From Muribaculaceae bacterium (GTDB lineage Bacteria; Bacteroidota; Bacteroidia; Bacteroidales; Muribaculaceae), in NCBI GenBank assembly GCA_017557425.1, contig JAFYYU010000006.1:1-64000 (forward strand): a stretch of DNA of 64,000 bases. Reading direction: 5' to 3'. Positions 1-7,466 of the stretch are shown here, piece by piece. Positions within the stretch are counted from its first letter, which is position 1, and every line of letters starts with the position of its first letter. Under the pieces are notes generated by a model. The model made no database searches, was not told the origin of the DNA, and worked only from the letters and a program-made list of their open reading frames with translations. Position numbers and translations under genes: made by a program.

Positions 1-883
1 TGTTTTGGTCCATGAATGCGTCTGAAAAAGCCTCGTTCTCGATGAGGTCCACCGAGGCGGGGATGGTCACCTTCGTCAGATACGGGCAGCGGTAGAACGC
101 CCGCTCGTCGATGCAGGACACGATATACCACCAGCCGTCATAGGTCACCGTTTCGGGAATCACCACCTCGCCGCTGTAGGTGCCGTAGGTATCGTCCTTG
201 TAGGTCACGGACACCAGATTGCCGCCAAAGAACTTATAATAGATGCCGTCCGCCTCGAAGTCATAGTTGTAGTCACCTGGGGCTTCCTGGATGTGGGCGA
301 AGAGCCTCCAGCCTTCTGTAGCCTGATAGTTGGGGATGGCACCGCGAGGAACATACAAGGTTGCGTCGTCGAGCACCGATTGGTCAAACATTTTACCAGA
401 AACACTTTCTTCATACCACTTATCTGGATTAAACATCCAGCAAGTGATGGAAATAAGATTCGGACAACACTGGAAGGCCATGGTCGAATACGCATGACTC
501 TCTGGATTATAAAATGAGCAATTCGTGCCCATCACGATGGTTTGCAACGAAGCGCAATTATAAAAAGCTCGTGAACGTATCGTGGTGACCGTGTTAGGGA
601 TTGTCACGCTAATCAAACCCGTGCTCCCTTCGAACGCTCTGAAGCCGACTTGCGTAACAGTATAGTAATTGTGATTGCTGGTGTTGTAAACACTTTCAGG
701 GATGGTCACATTGCCGCTGTAGCTGTTAACATTAGTATCTCGATAGGTGATTGCGACAGTACTGTCTGTCAAGATGTCGTAGTAATAGCCAGCGTACATG
801 AAGTCGTAGGCGCTTGCTCCCAAGGCGCACATCATGGCCGCCACCAGGGCGACAAATCTAATGAGTGATGTTCGATTTTTCAT
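1..883 (-). CDS. BspA-type leucine-rich repeat surface protein, 3' end outside window
   Basis: An open frame of 294 codons starts at ATG 883-881 and runs off the left edge, so the C-terminus is unseen. It begins with a Sec signal peptide (MKNRTSLIRFVALVAAMMCALGASA). Degenerate LRR_5 units follow: strand patterns such as VTIPNTVTTIRSRAF and LTKVTIPASVDLIENEAF, interleaved with beta-strand stretches of the form GxVVIPETV. This family (BspA-like) is typical of secreted or surface proteins of Bacteroidales, often T9SS cargo or adhesins, but no C-terminal sorting domain can be checked here. A Bacteroidetes-type promoter lies at 974-1003, and a 10-bp hairpin lies in the presumed leader. The specific ligand is unknown. 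Confidence 0.85.
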   Translation of the reverse strand, partial: MKNRTSLIRFVALVAAMMCALGASAYDFMYAGYYYDILTDSTVAITYRDTNVNSYSGNVTIPESVYNTSNHNYYTVTQVGFRAFEGSTGLISVTIPNTVTTIRSRAFYNCASLQTIVMGTNCSFYNPESHAYSTMAFQCCPNLISITCWMFNPDKWYEESVSGKMFDQSVLDDATLYVPRGAIPNYQATEGWRLFAHIQEAPGDYNYDFEADGIYYKFFGGNLVSVTYKDDTYGTYSGEVVIPETVTYDGWWYIVSCIDERAFYRCPYLTKVTIPASVDLIENEAFSDAFMDQN

Positions 884-1242
884 AATAGATATGTTTATTG
901 GTTGATAGATAGTACAGTATATGAATAATGCCTCGACGGCTCGCCGTCGAGGCGAGGTATGATTTTGAATGTGCGAATTTAGTGATTTTTTGAGAAAACC
1001 CAAAAAATCACCGAAAAAAACAGTAAAACCGCTAGAATTTGGGTTGCTCGCTGACGCGAGCAGAGGAGGAAGGAGTATAGGGGGCCGCCCTCCGGGTGGG
1101 ACCGTTTCTTATTGATTCGTCCAATCCGAATAATTAGCGTAATTCGCATTAAAAAAACCTTCTCAGAAATGACGCTCCCTGCCGGCAGCGGCGTGCGGGC
1201 AGGGAGCGAGAAATTTCCTTTAGTTAATATGTGGGGCGTGTG
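884..1242. other. 359-bp intergenic region with three hairpins
   Basis: No gene is supported here. It holds a perfect 10-bp inverted repeat with a 2-base centre (931-952), a 7-bp stem with a 4-base loop (1045-1062), and an 11-bp stem with a 14-base loop (1173-1208). The last lies just downstream of hpf. On the minus strand it is followed, after about 15 bases, by a seven-T run (1157-1151), so it may terminate the xerC-hpf transcript. The LRR promoter is also inside. Confidence 0.6.
974..1003 (-). promoter_or_regulatory. Probable Bacteroidetes sigma promoter of the LRR gene
   Basis: Read on the minus strand: TTG (1003-1001), 19 bases, then TAAATTCG (981-974), one base off the TAnnTTTG consensus. 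The predicted start of transcription is near 967, giving a leader of about 85 bases. Confidence 0.55.
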
Positions 1243-1536
1243 TTACCTGTCGCGGCGTCCTTTTTCGAGCTGGCGCTTGAGGGCGTCAACGCAGTTGTCG
1301 ATGGCTTCCTCGAAGGTGTCGGCGACCTTGTTGGCAAACAGGTCCTCGTTGCGCGGCACATTAAGCCGCACCGACGCTTCCTTGTTCATGGCAGTCTCGG
1401 GTTTAACGACCTTGAGGATCACCTCGGCATTAGAGATCTCCTCGTTGTACTTACCCAGTTTCACGACTTTCTTGTTGATGAAGTCGTTGAGTTTCTCGGT
1501 TGCATCAAAGTGGATGGCATTGATTTTAATTTCCAT
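1243..1536 (-). CDS. hpf: Ribosome hibernation-promoting factor, short HPF/RaiA type
   Basis: A 97-residue protein beginning MEIKINAIHFDATEKLNDFI. It has the beta-alpha-beta-beta-beta-alpha pattern of HPF/YfiA proteins and a basic C-terminus (KRQLEKGRRDR). It binds the decoding centre of the 30S subunit and inactivates or dimerises ribosomes in stationary phase. I chose ATG 1536 over an upstream in-frame start at 1578 because a strong Shine-Dalgarno complement (acctcctt, 1541-1548) sits at the right distance and homology starts there. The first codons overlap the last 11 bases of xerC, so translation is probably coupled. It has no C-terminal long-HPF dimerisation domain. Confidence 0.93.
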   Translation of the reverse strand: MEIKINAIHFDATEKLNDFINKKVVKLGKYNEEISNAEVILKVVKPETAMNKEASVRLNVPRNEDLFANKVADTFEEAIDNCVDALKRQLEKGRRDR

Positions 1537-2437
1537 ATAAACCTCCTTTTTTAAGTGCCCGTGGATGGGCGAGTTCATAATTATGTTTTAGTTCACTCAG
1601 TGTCACATGGGTGTACACCTGAGTGGCCGCCAGGCTCTCATGGCCCAGCAATTCCTTGACGTTGTTGAGTTCGGCCCCGTTGTTGAGCATAACGGTGGCA
1701 AAGGTGTGGCGCAGCACGTGGGGACTGAGCTTGCCGGTGGCGCCAGCGTCGGCCAGCGAGTCGTGGACGACGTGATAGACGAGCGAGGGATACAGGGGTT
1801 TGCCCTTGGGGGTAATCAGCAGGTTGCCGCACTCGTTGGGCACATCGGCGCGCAGGCGGCGGTAATCGGTAACCCATCTCGCCAGCTCGTCGCCAAAGGG
1901 GACGATGCGGTCCTTGTCACGCTTGCCCCTGACCTTGAGCTCGCGCTTGTCCACATCGACGGCGGCATCCTGCAGGCCGATGAGCTCGCTCAGGCGGATG
2001 CCCGTCTCGTAGAACAGCATCACGACTAGCCTGTCGCGCACCTGGACAAAGTCATCCATGTCGATGTCGGCATCCAGCACGGCATCGACGGTCTTTTCAC
2101 GCACAAACTTGGGAAGGGGCTTGGGCAGCTTGGCCAATTCGACCTGTGCCGCAGGATTGACCGTCACCTCGCCACGCCGCAGCAGGTATCGGTAAAGTGC
2201 CCTGACGGACTGCAACCTGTGACGCAAGGTCCCGGGGCAATCTCCCTGGCTGGAGCGATGCATCAGCCACGTCCTGATGTCGCCCTCGGTGACAGACAAC
2301 AGATCCAGGGCCTGGCCGCCAGCATTCATGAACGCGTCCCACTGATCGAGGTTGCGGCGGTACAGGTCCACCGTTCTCCAAGACAGGTTGCGCTCGTGGC
2401 GCAGGTATTGCAGGAAGCGTTCAACTGTTGCGTTCAT
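1526..2437 (-). CDS. xerC: Tyrosine recombinase XerC-like
   Basis: About 303 residues from ATG 2437; an alternative ATG at 2443 is equally possible. The N-terminal SAM-like core-binding domain (VERFLQYLRHERNLSWRTVD) is followed by the catalytic domain with the expected R-K-H-R-H-Y set: Arg in ETGIRLSEL, Lys in RGKRDKDRIVPF, His/Arg in LSPHVLRHTF, His in LLGHESL and nucleophile Tyr in TQVYTHV. Xer enzymes resolve chromosome dimers at dif during division. The gene is not next to any visible integrated element, which favours the housekeeping role, although Bacteroidales carry many Xer-like paralogues. It is the promoter-proximal gene of a pair with hpf. Confidence 0.9.
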   Translation of the reverse strand: MNATVERFLQYLRHERNLSWRTVDLYRRNLDQWDAFMNAGGQALDLLSVTEGDIRTWLMHRSSQGDCPGTLRHRLQSVRALYRYLLRRGEVTVNPAAQVELAKLPKPLPKFVREKTVDAVLDADIDMDDFVQVRDRLVVMLFYETGIRLSELIGLQDAAVDVDKRELKVRGKRDKDRIVPFGDELARWVTDYRRLRADVPNECGNLLITPKGKPLYPSLVYHVVHDSLADAGATGKLSPHVLRHTFATVMLNNGAELNNVKELLGHESLAATQVYTHVTLSELKHNYELAHPRALKKGGLYGN

Positions 2438-2506
2438 AGGCATGCTCTGGTGTGTGGCATCCGGCAGTCCCTGATCGCTCAAGGCACATGTGCCGGAATG
2501 AGGTGC

Positions 2507-2538
2507 TAAAGTTAGCAACTATTTTTGTGAATTGCAAA
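2507..2538 (-). promoter_or_regulatory. Probable promoter of xerC-hpf
   Basis: On the minus strand: TTTG (2538-2535), 20 bases, TAACTTTA (2514-2507), one mismatch to TAnnTTTG. Transcription would start near 2500, about 60 bases before the xerC start. Confidence 0.6.
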
Positions 2539-2547
2539 TTTTGGGCC

Positions 2548-2584
2548 AAAAAAATGACGGAAACCGGATTTTTCCCGGTTTCCG
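2548..2584 (-). terminator. Intrinsic terminator of rpsU
   Basis: A 10-bp GC-containing stem (2558-2567 pairing with 2575-2584, 7-base loop) is followed on the minus strand by a T run (A run 2548-2554 on the plus strand). It lies directly downstream of rpsU. Confidence 0.85.
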
Positions 2585-2619
2585 CCGTTTATGATGCTGA
2601 AAAATGCAATGCAGCTTAA

Positions 2620-2811
2620 TTACTCCTCACGAGCGCGCAGCTGCTGAACATACTCGGCCTTCATCATCTTCTTGCGGTTGGTGATTGAGGGCTTCTCAAA
2701 AGCCTGACGCTTGCGCAATTCCTTGATGACACCGGTTTTTTCAGTTTTGCGTTTGAATTTCTTGAGGGCGCGTTCGATGTTGTCGCCTTCCTTAACGGGT
2801 ACAATAATCAT
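2620..2811 (-). CDS. rpsU: 30S ribosomal protein S21
   Basis: A 63-residue, highly basic protein with the S21 signature: MIIVPVKEGDNIERALKKFKRK at the start, then ELRKRQAFEKPS and a basic C-terminus. S21 sits on the 30S platform near the anti-Shine-Dalgarno. It is monocistronic, with its own promoter at 3003-3034 and its own terminator at 2548-2584. The long leader (about 185 bases) may hold regulation, but I see no known motif in it. Confidence 0.97.
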   Translation of the reverse strand: MIIVPVKEGDNIERALKKFKRKTEKTGVIKELRKRQAFEKPSITNRKKMMKAEYVQQLRAREE

Positions 2812-3002
2812 AATGAGTTTGTTTTGTTTTAAATGTTTTATTTGTTTGTTAATTGTTTGGAATTTCTTCTCCGTGTTGCGGCTCTATATGGATGACACAT
2901 CGCCAGCGAGCCACGTGCCGTGCGATGCCAAATCAGATGATATGTATTGATAATCAGTCTTTTAAAGCAGGATTTACAACCCCCTTTCGATTTTTAGCGC
3001 CG

Positions 3003-3034
3003 CAAAGTTACGCATTTCTTCCACAACCGACAAA
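3003..3034 (-). promoter_or_regulatory. Promoter of rpsU
   Basis: Textbook Bacteroidetes promoter on the minus strand: TTTG (3034-3031), 20 bases, TAACTTTG (3010-3003). The downstream leader is about 185 bases. Confidence 0.75.
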
Positions 3035-3105
3035 GAAAAATCGATTATTTTTTTGACTCTCGCCCAAAAAGTAACTATCCAGTGAATCAGTTGCTTCTAT
3101 ACCTC

Positions 3106-3198
3106 ACGCTAAGGCGCCAAGCCGCTAAGTTTTTGTTTTATAGTTGTTTGAATCCATTTATTGAATAATAGTATCTTAGCGTCTTAGCGCCTTGGCGT
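3106..3198. repeat. Inverted array of 8-base tandem units
   Basis: The left arm has three units ending in AAG (ACGCTAAG, GCGCCAAG, CCGCTAAG; 3106-3129). The right arm has three reverse-complement units (CTTAGCGT, CTTAGCGC, CTTGGCGT; 3175-3198). The arms match at most positions and could form a 24-bp hairpin with a 45-base loop. It belongs to the same structural class as the repeats near 28.6, 31.0, 39.1, 49.5 and 57 kb. Confidence 0.8.
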
Positions 3199-3230
3199 GG
3201 GTTTGTATGTCTGCAAAAGACAGCGGGTGC

Positions 3231-3266
3231 AAAAAATTATTGCATGAGCCGTAGCCCATGCAATAA
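3231..3266 (-). terminator. Terminator of the T9SS operon
   Basis: A perfect 10-bp stem (3237-3246 with 3257-3266, 10-base loop) is followed on the minus strand by six T (A run 3231-3236). It lies 50 bases past the gldN stop. Confidence 0.85.
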
Positions 3267-3317
3267 TCACCATAAAACCCTTTTCTTAATTATGAAAAGC
3301 ACTTATTCTGATTCTTT

Positions 3318-4499
3318 TTAATGCTTGCGGTTGCGCACCGACCTCACCCCGGTATTGACTGTCTGGGTGCTGGTCTTGGGCTTGCGCTCCTTGATCTTGG
3401 TTTTCTTCTCTTTTGCTTTGGTTTTGCTGGACTTGGACGACTTGCTGCTGGACTTGGCACCACGCTTGGTCGTGCGGGTCACCTTTTCGTCGCCACTCTT
3501 GTCGGCGGCATCGCCCTCGACCTGCTCGGCGCCTTCCTCGCCCTCCTCGAGTTCACCCTCGGCTTCGGCGAGAGCTTTCTCTTCGGCCTCGGCACGGGCC
3601 TGAAGCACCTCCAGTGGCGGTACCCACAGGTCCTGGTTGAAGCTGCGCAGGCGCTGCTCGATACTGTCCTGTGCGTGCTTGTAGGCCTCGGCGTCGGGGA
3701 ACAGTTCCTTAAGCGGCTTGTTGCGCAGGTTCTTGGTCTTGATGATCTCGCCGGTGTACATGTTCAACTTGAAGAAGTCGTCGATGCTGTAACGCGGCAG
3801 GTTGTTGTCATCGTCGGTGAAGACATACTGCTGGGCCATATAGGGGCGGATATCATTCAGTTTCACCCAGAACATGGGATAAGGCATGGACTCGCCGGTG
3901 AAGTCGTCGACCTGCACCATCACGGGGCACAGGGCCTCGACGCGGGGCCTCATCTGGTTGCTGCGGGTGTCAAACTCCCACTTCTCGATAATGTAATAGC
4001 ACAGCACCTCGTTGCCGCGGATGTCGGCATCCTCGAACTCATAGAGGGGGTTCTTCTCGGTGCTGCCCTTTGCCTCGGTATAGTAGAGCTGGAAACGGGT
4101 GAACATCTCACCCACATCCTTGATGCGGTACTCCTCGGTGAACATCTCGCGCCCGTCGGGCAGATATTCATAGGCGGCGAGCTGGTTTTTGGCCAGCAGG
4201 CGCATGATGATGAAGTACAGGTTAGCGCCGTCCTCGTTGGGGATCTCAGGGTAGTAGAGCGCAGCGTTCTTTCCCTTGGTCAAGTCGATGGAACGGTAGA
4301 TGACCTTCATCCACTGCAGGTCGGCATCATGGGGCTCCTTGACCTCATAGAAGGACTGCTGGCGGTCGGTGATGGCCACCCCACCCTCTTTCTTGTCCTT
4401 CTTGCGGGCTTCGTCGCCCGAGCGACGCGTCACCTGAGCATTAGTGCCCAGGGCAAGGCCCACGAGCAACAAGGCAATGATCAATCTAAGAGTTTTCAT
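3318..4499 (-). CDS. gldN: T9SS ring component GldN/PorN
   Basis: 393 residues with signal peptide (MKTLRLIIALLLVGLALGTNAQ). GldN is a periplasmic protein that forms the large ring with the lipoprotein GldK under the outer membrane in the type IX secretion system. The central region (about 45-290) has the family pattern, including YEVKEPHDADLQWMKVIYR and YYIIEKWEFD. The last 110 or so residues are low complexity: first Glu/Ala-rich (EARAEAEEKALAEAEGELEE), then Ser/Lys/Thr-rich and strongly basic, ending RNRKH. Such a tail is not part of the core fold. I chose ATG 4499 because the in-frame upstream TTG adds only five residues before a clean signal peptide. It is the last gene of the operon. 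Confidence 0.93.
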   Translation of the reverse strand: MKTLRLIIALLLVGLALGTNAQVTRRSGDEARKKDKKEGGVAITDRQQSFYEVKEPHDADLQWMKVIYRSIDLTKGKNAALYYPEIPNEDGANLYFIIMRLLAKNQLAAYEYLPDGREMFTEEYRIKDVGEMFTRFQLYYTEAKGSTEKNPLYEFEDADIRGNEVLCYYIIEKWEFDTRSNQMRPRVEALCPVMVQVDDFTGESMPYPMFWVKLNDIRPYMAQQYVFTDDDNNLPRYSIDDFFKLNMYTGEIIKTKNLRNKPLKELFPDAEAYKHAQDSIEQRLRSFNQDLWVPPLEVLQARAEAEEKALAEAEGELEEGEEGAEQVEGDAADKSGDEKVTRTTKRGAKSSSKSSKSSKTKAKEKKTKIKERKPKTSTQTVNTGVRSVRNRKH

Positions 4500-4530
4500 A
4501 TTCTTATTGTTCAAGTTTAATCACGATAAA

Positions 4531-6111
4531 TTAATTTACGGTCACATCCATCGACGAGATGGTTCGCGTGATGCCGTCGGGGCCGGTGGCCTTGACGTTG
4601 CGGATCAGGAAGATCTTGCCGCGCTGCAGACCGCGCATGCGGTTCTTCTGGCGCTCCGAGAACTGCGAGCCGTTGGACACCTCGGGAATACCATTGCCCA
4701 TGGCGTCGATGAACACGGTCTCGAACGAGACGACCTTGTAGTCGATGTTCAGCATGTCGTCGTCGATAGCGGCATCCAGGCCCTTGGCGTCCATGAGCAA
4801 GACCTTGGAGAACTTGCCGCCCTTGAAGCGGTTGGGCTGACCGTTAGCGTCCTTATAGGTAATGAAGGGGGACGGGTCGGGCAACTTGCGCACCCTGAAA
4901 GTGGTGCTGCCCACGTTGGTACGCTGGCCGTCCATCTCGGCAGTGACCGAGATGACGCACTCGGCACCCACCTTGGTAGGATGGGCAATCCATCCTTCAC
5001 CGCTCTTGGTGAGCGTTCCGTTGGTCATCGTGGCGCTGATGCTGTTCTGGGGCACACCGGGCACCGCGATGCTGATGGGGTTGTTGATACCGGCATACAG
5101 CACGTTCATCATCGTGGCACTGATGGTGGCCAGCGGGTCGATGACGGTGTAGCTCGACTTGAAGTCACGGCGCGTCACCGTTCCGTCACGTCCCAGCACC
5201 TCGATCCAGCCAGAGTAATCATACTTGCCGGCCTTGCTGGTACCCACCTCATACAGGCCGTTGTTGTTGCCCAAGCGGCTGCCATTGACATAAACAATGG
5301 GGCGTTGGGTGGTGTCGATAGCGGCGAGCACGATCTGAGCGCTATACTTGGTGCCGCGCATGACTATACGGGAGTCAGGCACCACAAAGGCGTTGACCAG
5401 GTTCACGCGCAGGTCGCCCAGGTCAACGTTGGTCAACAACTGGTTGAGCACCTCGCCCTCGGCATAACGCACATCGTTCTGCAGCTTGGTGAGCAGCGTG
5501 ATGGCGGCAATGGTGGGCATGTTGTCAAACATGGTCTCCTCCCAGGTCTTTTTCTGGTCCAGCTGAACGCCGGCAGTCTTGGGGGGAGTTGTCGATAAAG
5601 CGGTTTCCAGGTTCTTGCGCTTCTCGGGATCCTCGAGGAACGAGGTCACATACTGGCGGTACTGGTCGATGCGGGTCTTCAAGGCCTTACCCTTGCCACC
5701 CTGTGCCGAGAGCATGATCACGCTGGCGGCATCCAGGTTGTCACGGTTGCGTATGTTGTTCACATCAGCTTCCTCGCCATCGGCGAATTTGACGATCTCA
5801 AACTTTAGCGAGTCGATATAATTATAGAGCTTGTCGGTCTGTCCGACCACCTCTCCAGCCTTATCCAGCCAGATCTTGCCTTTCTCGGGGTTCTTCTCGT
5901 TGAAAGCCTGGAGTTGGGCATAGAGAGCCTGGTTACGTGCCGTGATGGTGCGGTTGGACCTCGTCAAACCGTCCTGCACCTGACTGAAACCGTTGAGCAC
6001 GTCGCTCGACACGTTCAGGGCAAGCATGGCCGTCAAGACGATGTACATGAGGTTAATCATCTTCTCTCGCGGCGACATGCGGTTGACGCTCTTATTTTTT
6101 GAGGTTGCCAT
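4531..6111 (-). CDS. gldM: T9SS/gliding motor subunit GldM/PorM
   Basis: 526 residues. A short cytoplasmic start, one membrane helix (about 18-38, INLMYIVLTAMLALNVSS) and a long periplasmic region match GldM, the stator/shaft partner of GldL that carries torque to the GldKN ring. The conserved Arg before the helix (SPREKMINLMY, Arg15, equivalent to Arg9 of the Flavobacterium protein) is present. The periplasmic region has beta-rich repeats consistent with the D1-D4 domains. The gap to gldN is 31 bases and to gldL about 65 bases. Confidence 0.95.
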   Translation of the reverse strand: MATSKNKSVNRMSPREKMINLMYIVLTAMLALNVSSDVLNGFSQVQDGLTRSNRTITARNQALYAQLQAFNEKNPEKGKIWLDKAGEVVGQTDKLYNYIDSLKFEIVKFADGEEADVNNIRNRDNLDAASVIMLSAQGGKGKALKTRIDQYRQYVTSFLEDPEKRKNLETALSTTPPKTAGVQLDQKKTWEETMFDNMPTIAAITLLTKLQNDVRYAEGEVLNQLLTNVDLGDLRVNLVNAFVVPDSRIVMRGTKYSAQIVLAAIDTTQRPIVYVNGSRLGNNNGLYEVGTSKAGKYDYSGWIEVLGRDGTVTRRDFKSSYTVIDPLATISATMMNVLYAGINNPISIAVPGVPQNSISATMTNGTLTKSGEGWIAHPTKVGAECVISVTAEMDGQRTNVGSTTFRVRKLPDPSPFITYKDANGQPNRFKGGKFSKVLLMDAKGLDAAIDDDMLNIDYKVVSFETVFIDAMGNGIPEVSNGSQFSERQKNRMRGLQRGKIFLIRNVKATGPDGITRTISSMDVTVN

Positions 6112-6176
6112 CTATTATTTTCTCTCTATCGGTTAGAATAGGATTGATGTCAATAATTTGTTATCTCATCGGGCGA

Positions 6177-7163
6177 TCAGGCGTTCTGGTCGTCATTGTC
6201 GGGCTCGATGCCGGGCATGCCGGGCATGGGACGGTACATGTTGACGGTCATCGCCTTGATCATCTTCTCATAGACGCTGTTCAACTGCTTCATGTAACGT
6301 GCCATTTTCTCTGTCTCATCACAGTAGTGGGCACTCTCGGCAGCGCTCTTCTCGTACATGTCGCGGATGTCCTTTAAGCCGCGGTTGACGCGGTCGATGT
6401 TCTCGAGCTGCGACGAGATGCTCTTGAGCTGGATCTCATAAATGGTGTTCAAGCCGCTGATGTTGTGGTTCAGAGCCTGCATCTGGTCCACATAGCCTGT
6501 GGAGCTCTCGGTAATGTTCTGGCTGTTGTCGGTGATGGCACGGTAGCTGCCCAGCAACGTCTCGCTCACCTCGTTCAAGGCAGTGGTCGTAACCTGGAGC
6601 TTCTGCATCTGCTCGCTGATGCCAGCCATCTGGCTCAAGTACTGCTGGGTGGCATCGGTGAGTTCGGCCATGCGTGAGAGCTGGTCACTGGCGGCAGCCA
6701 TCTTGGCGATGCTCTCACTCAGTGATAGTGTATCTTCCTCACTCAGGTTCACACCCTGTGGCAGACCAACGGCGCCCTTAGCCTCTGACGCGCTGATATT
6801 GATATCACCGCCCTCATAGTCCTCGTAGCCTTCACCACCACCTGAACCTCCGATGAAGATACCGCCACCGGTGTTGAAGTCGGGACGATCCTCAGGATCT
6901 TGACTGGCCAACACGGGAAAGACTTCTTCCCAGTGGTACTCCTTCTCGGGTTTATCAAATGCAGTGAGCACAAACATGAGTACCTCGGTACCCATGCCGA
7001 CACTAAGCAGCAAGTTACCCAGCGGCATGTGCAGGATTTTGAACAAGGCACCCAAAATAACGATGGCAGCACCGATACTGTAGGCAAAGTTGAAAAAACG
7101 CTGGCCGCTGTCACTCTTCAGGAACCGGCCTGCTTTCTTTTTATATCTCTTGATTTTACCCAT
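6177..7163 (-). CDS. gldL: T9SS/gliding motor proton channel subunit GldL/PorL
   Basis: 328 residues. The N-terminus has two membrane helices (about 26-45 and 51-70) with the family's functional residues: Tyr28, Lys42 and His45 in FKILHMP, and Glu60 in GMGTEVLMF. These align with Tyr13, Lys27, His30 and Glu49 of Flavobacterium GldL, which form the proton path. A long cytoplasmic C-terminal region follows, rich in Gln/Ser and heptad-like segments, longer than in Flavobacterium but similar to Porphyromonas PorL. GldL pentamers surround the GldM dimer in the inner membrane. Confidence 0.95.
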   Translation of the reverse strand: MGKIKRYKKKAGRFLKSDSGQRFFNFAYSIGAAIVILGALFKILHMPLGNLLLSVGMGTEVLMFVLTAFDKPEKEYHWEEVFPVLASQDPEDRPDFNTGGGIFIGGSGGGEGYEDYEGGDINISASEAKGAVGLPQGVNLSEEDTLSLSESIAKMAAASDQLSRMAELTDATQQYLSQMAGISEQMQKLQVTTTALNEVSETLLGSYRAITDNSQNITESSTGYVDQMQALNHNISGLNTIYEIQLKSISSQLENIDRVNRGLKDIRDMYEKSAAESAHYCDETEKMARYMKQLNSVYEKMIKAMTVNMYRPMPGMPGIEPDNDDQNA

Positions 7164-7227
7164 TGTTGCTTGAACTATAAATAATGAGTGTGATGATTTG
7201 TTTTTTCTCAGTTATGTTGTTTTCGTG

Positions 7228-7413
7228 TCAATGATTGTCCTCCATAGTTCGGTTAACAGCTTCGAACAAGAACATGAGCACTCCGGCTATCATAGCAATC
7301 CAAAGCAGGTAGTTACCTACTGGGATGTGTAAGATCTTGAAAACGACACCCAAGATCAGGAATGCTGCAATAATACAGAGGATTATTATTCTATATTTCT
7401 TGACGATGTTCAT
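7228..7413 (-). CDS. Small GldL-like membrane protein lacking the catalytic Glu
   Basis: 61 residues: two membrane helices and almost nothing else. It lines up with residues 28-72 of the neighbouring GldL: ILGVVFKILHIPVGNYLL against ILGALFKILHMPLGNLLL, then VLMF in both. Lys26 and His29 are kept. The position of GldL Glu60 is Gly44 and that of Tyr28 is Cys12. A different acidic residue, Glu51, lies two helical turns further on. It sits between gldK and gldL (gaps 53 and 64 bases), so it should be co-transcribed with the motor. It is likely a tandem duplicate of the GldL membrane domain; the function is unknown, possibly a modifier of the stator ring. Confidence 0.85.
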   Translation of the reverse strand: MNIVKKYRIIILCIIAAFLILGVVFKILHIPVGNYLLWIAMIAGVLMFLFEAVNRTMEDNH

Positions 7414-7466
7414 TGTTGTTTGAACTGAAAGAGTAAGATGACTTATTTTCTTAAACTAAGCGCCAA

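Larger units (their letters stand above)
2812..3317. other. 506-bp intergenic region between rpsU and the T9SS operon
   Basis: No coding frame is convincing here. From left to right it contains the AT-rich rpsU leader and promoter, an inverted array of 8-base units (3106-3198), and the terminator of the T9SS operon (3231-3266). Confidence 0.7.

Noticed and set aside
1112-1540. Plus-strand open frame opposite hpf
   Set aside because: Shadow of hpf; hpf has strong family similarity and a ribosome-binding site.
3321-4520. 399-codon open frame on the plus strand opposite gldN
   Set aside because: It is the exact antisense of gldN. The product is a Leu/Gly/Val-rich shadow with no signal peptide or family resemblance, produced by codon bias of gldN.
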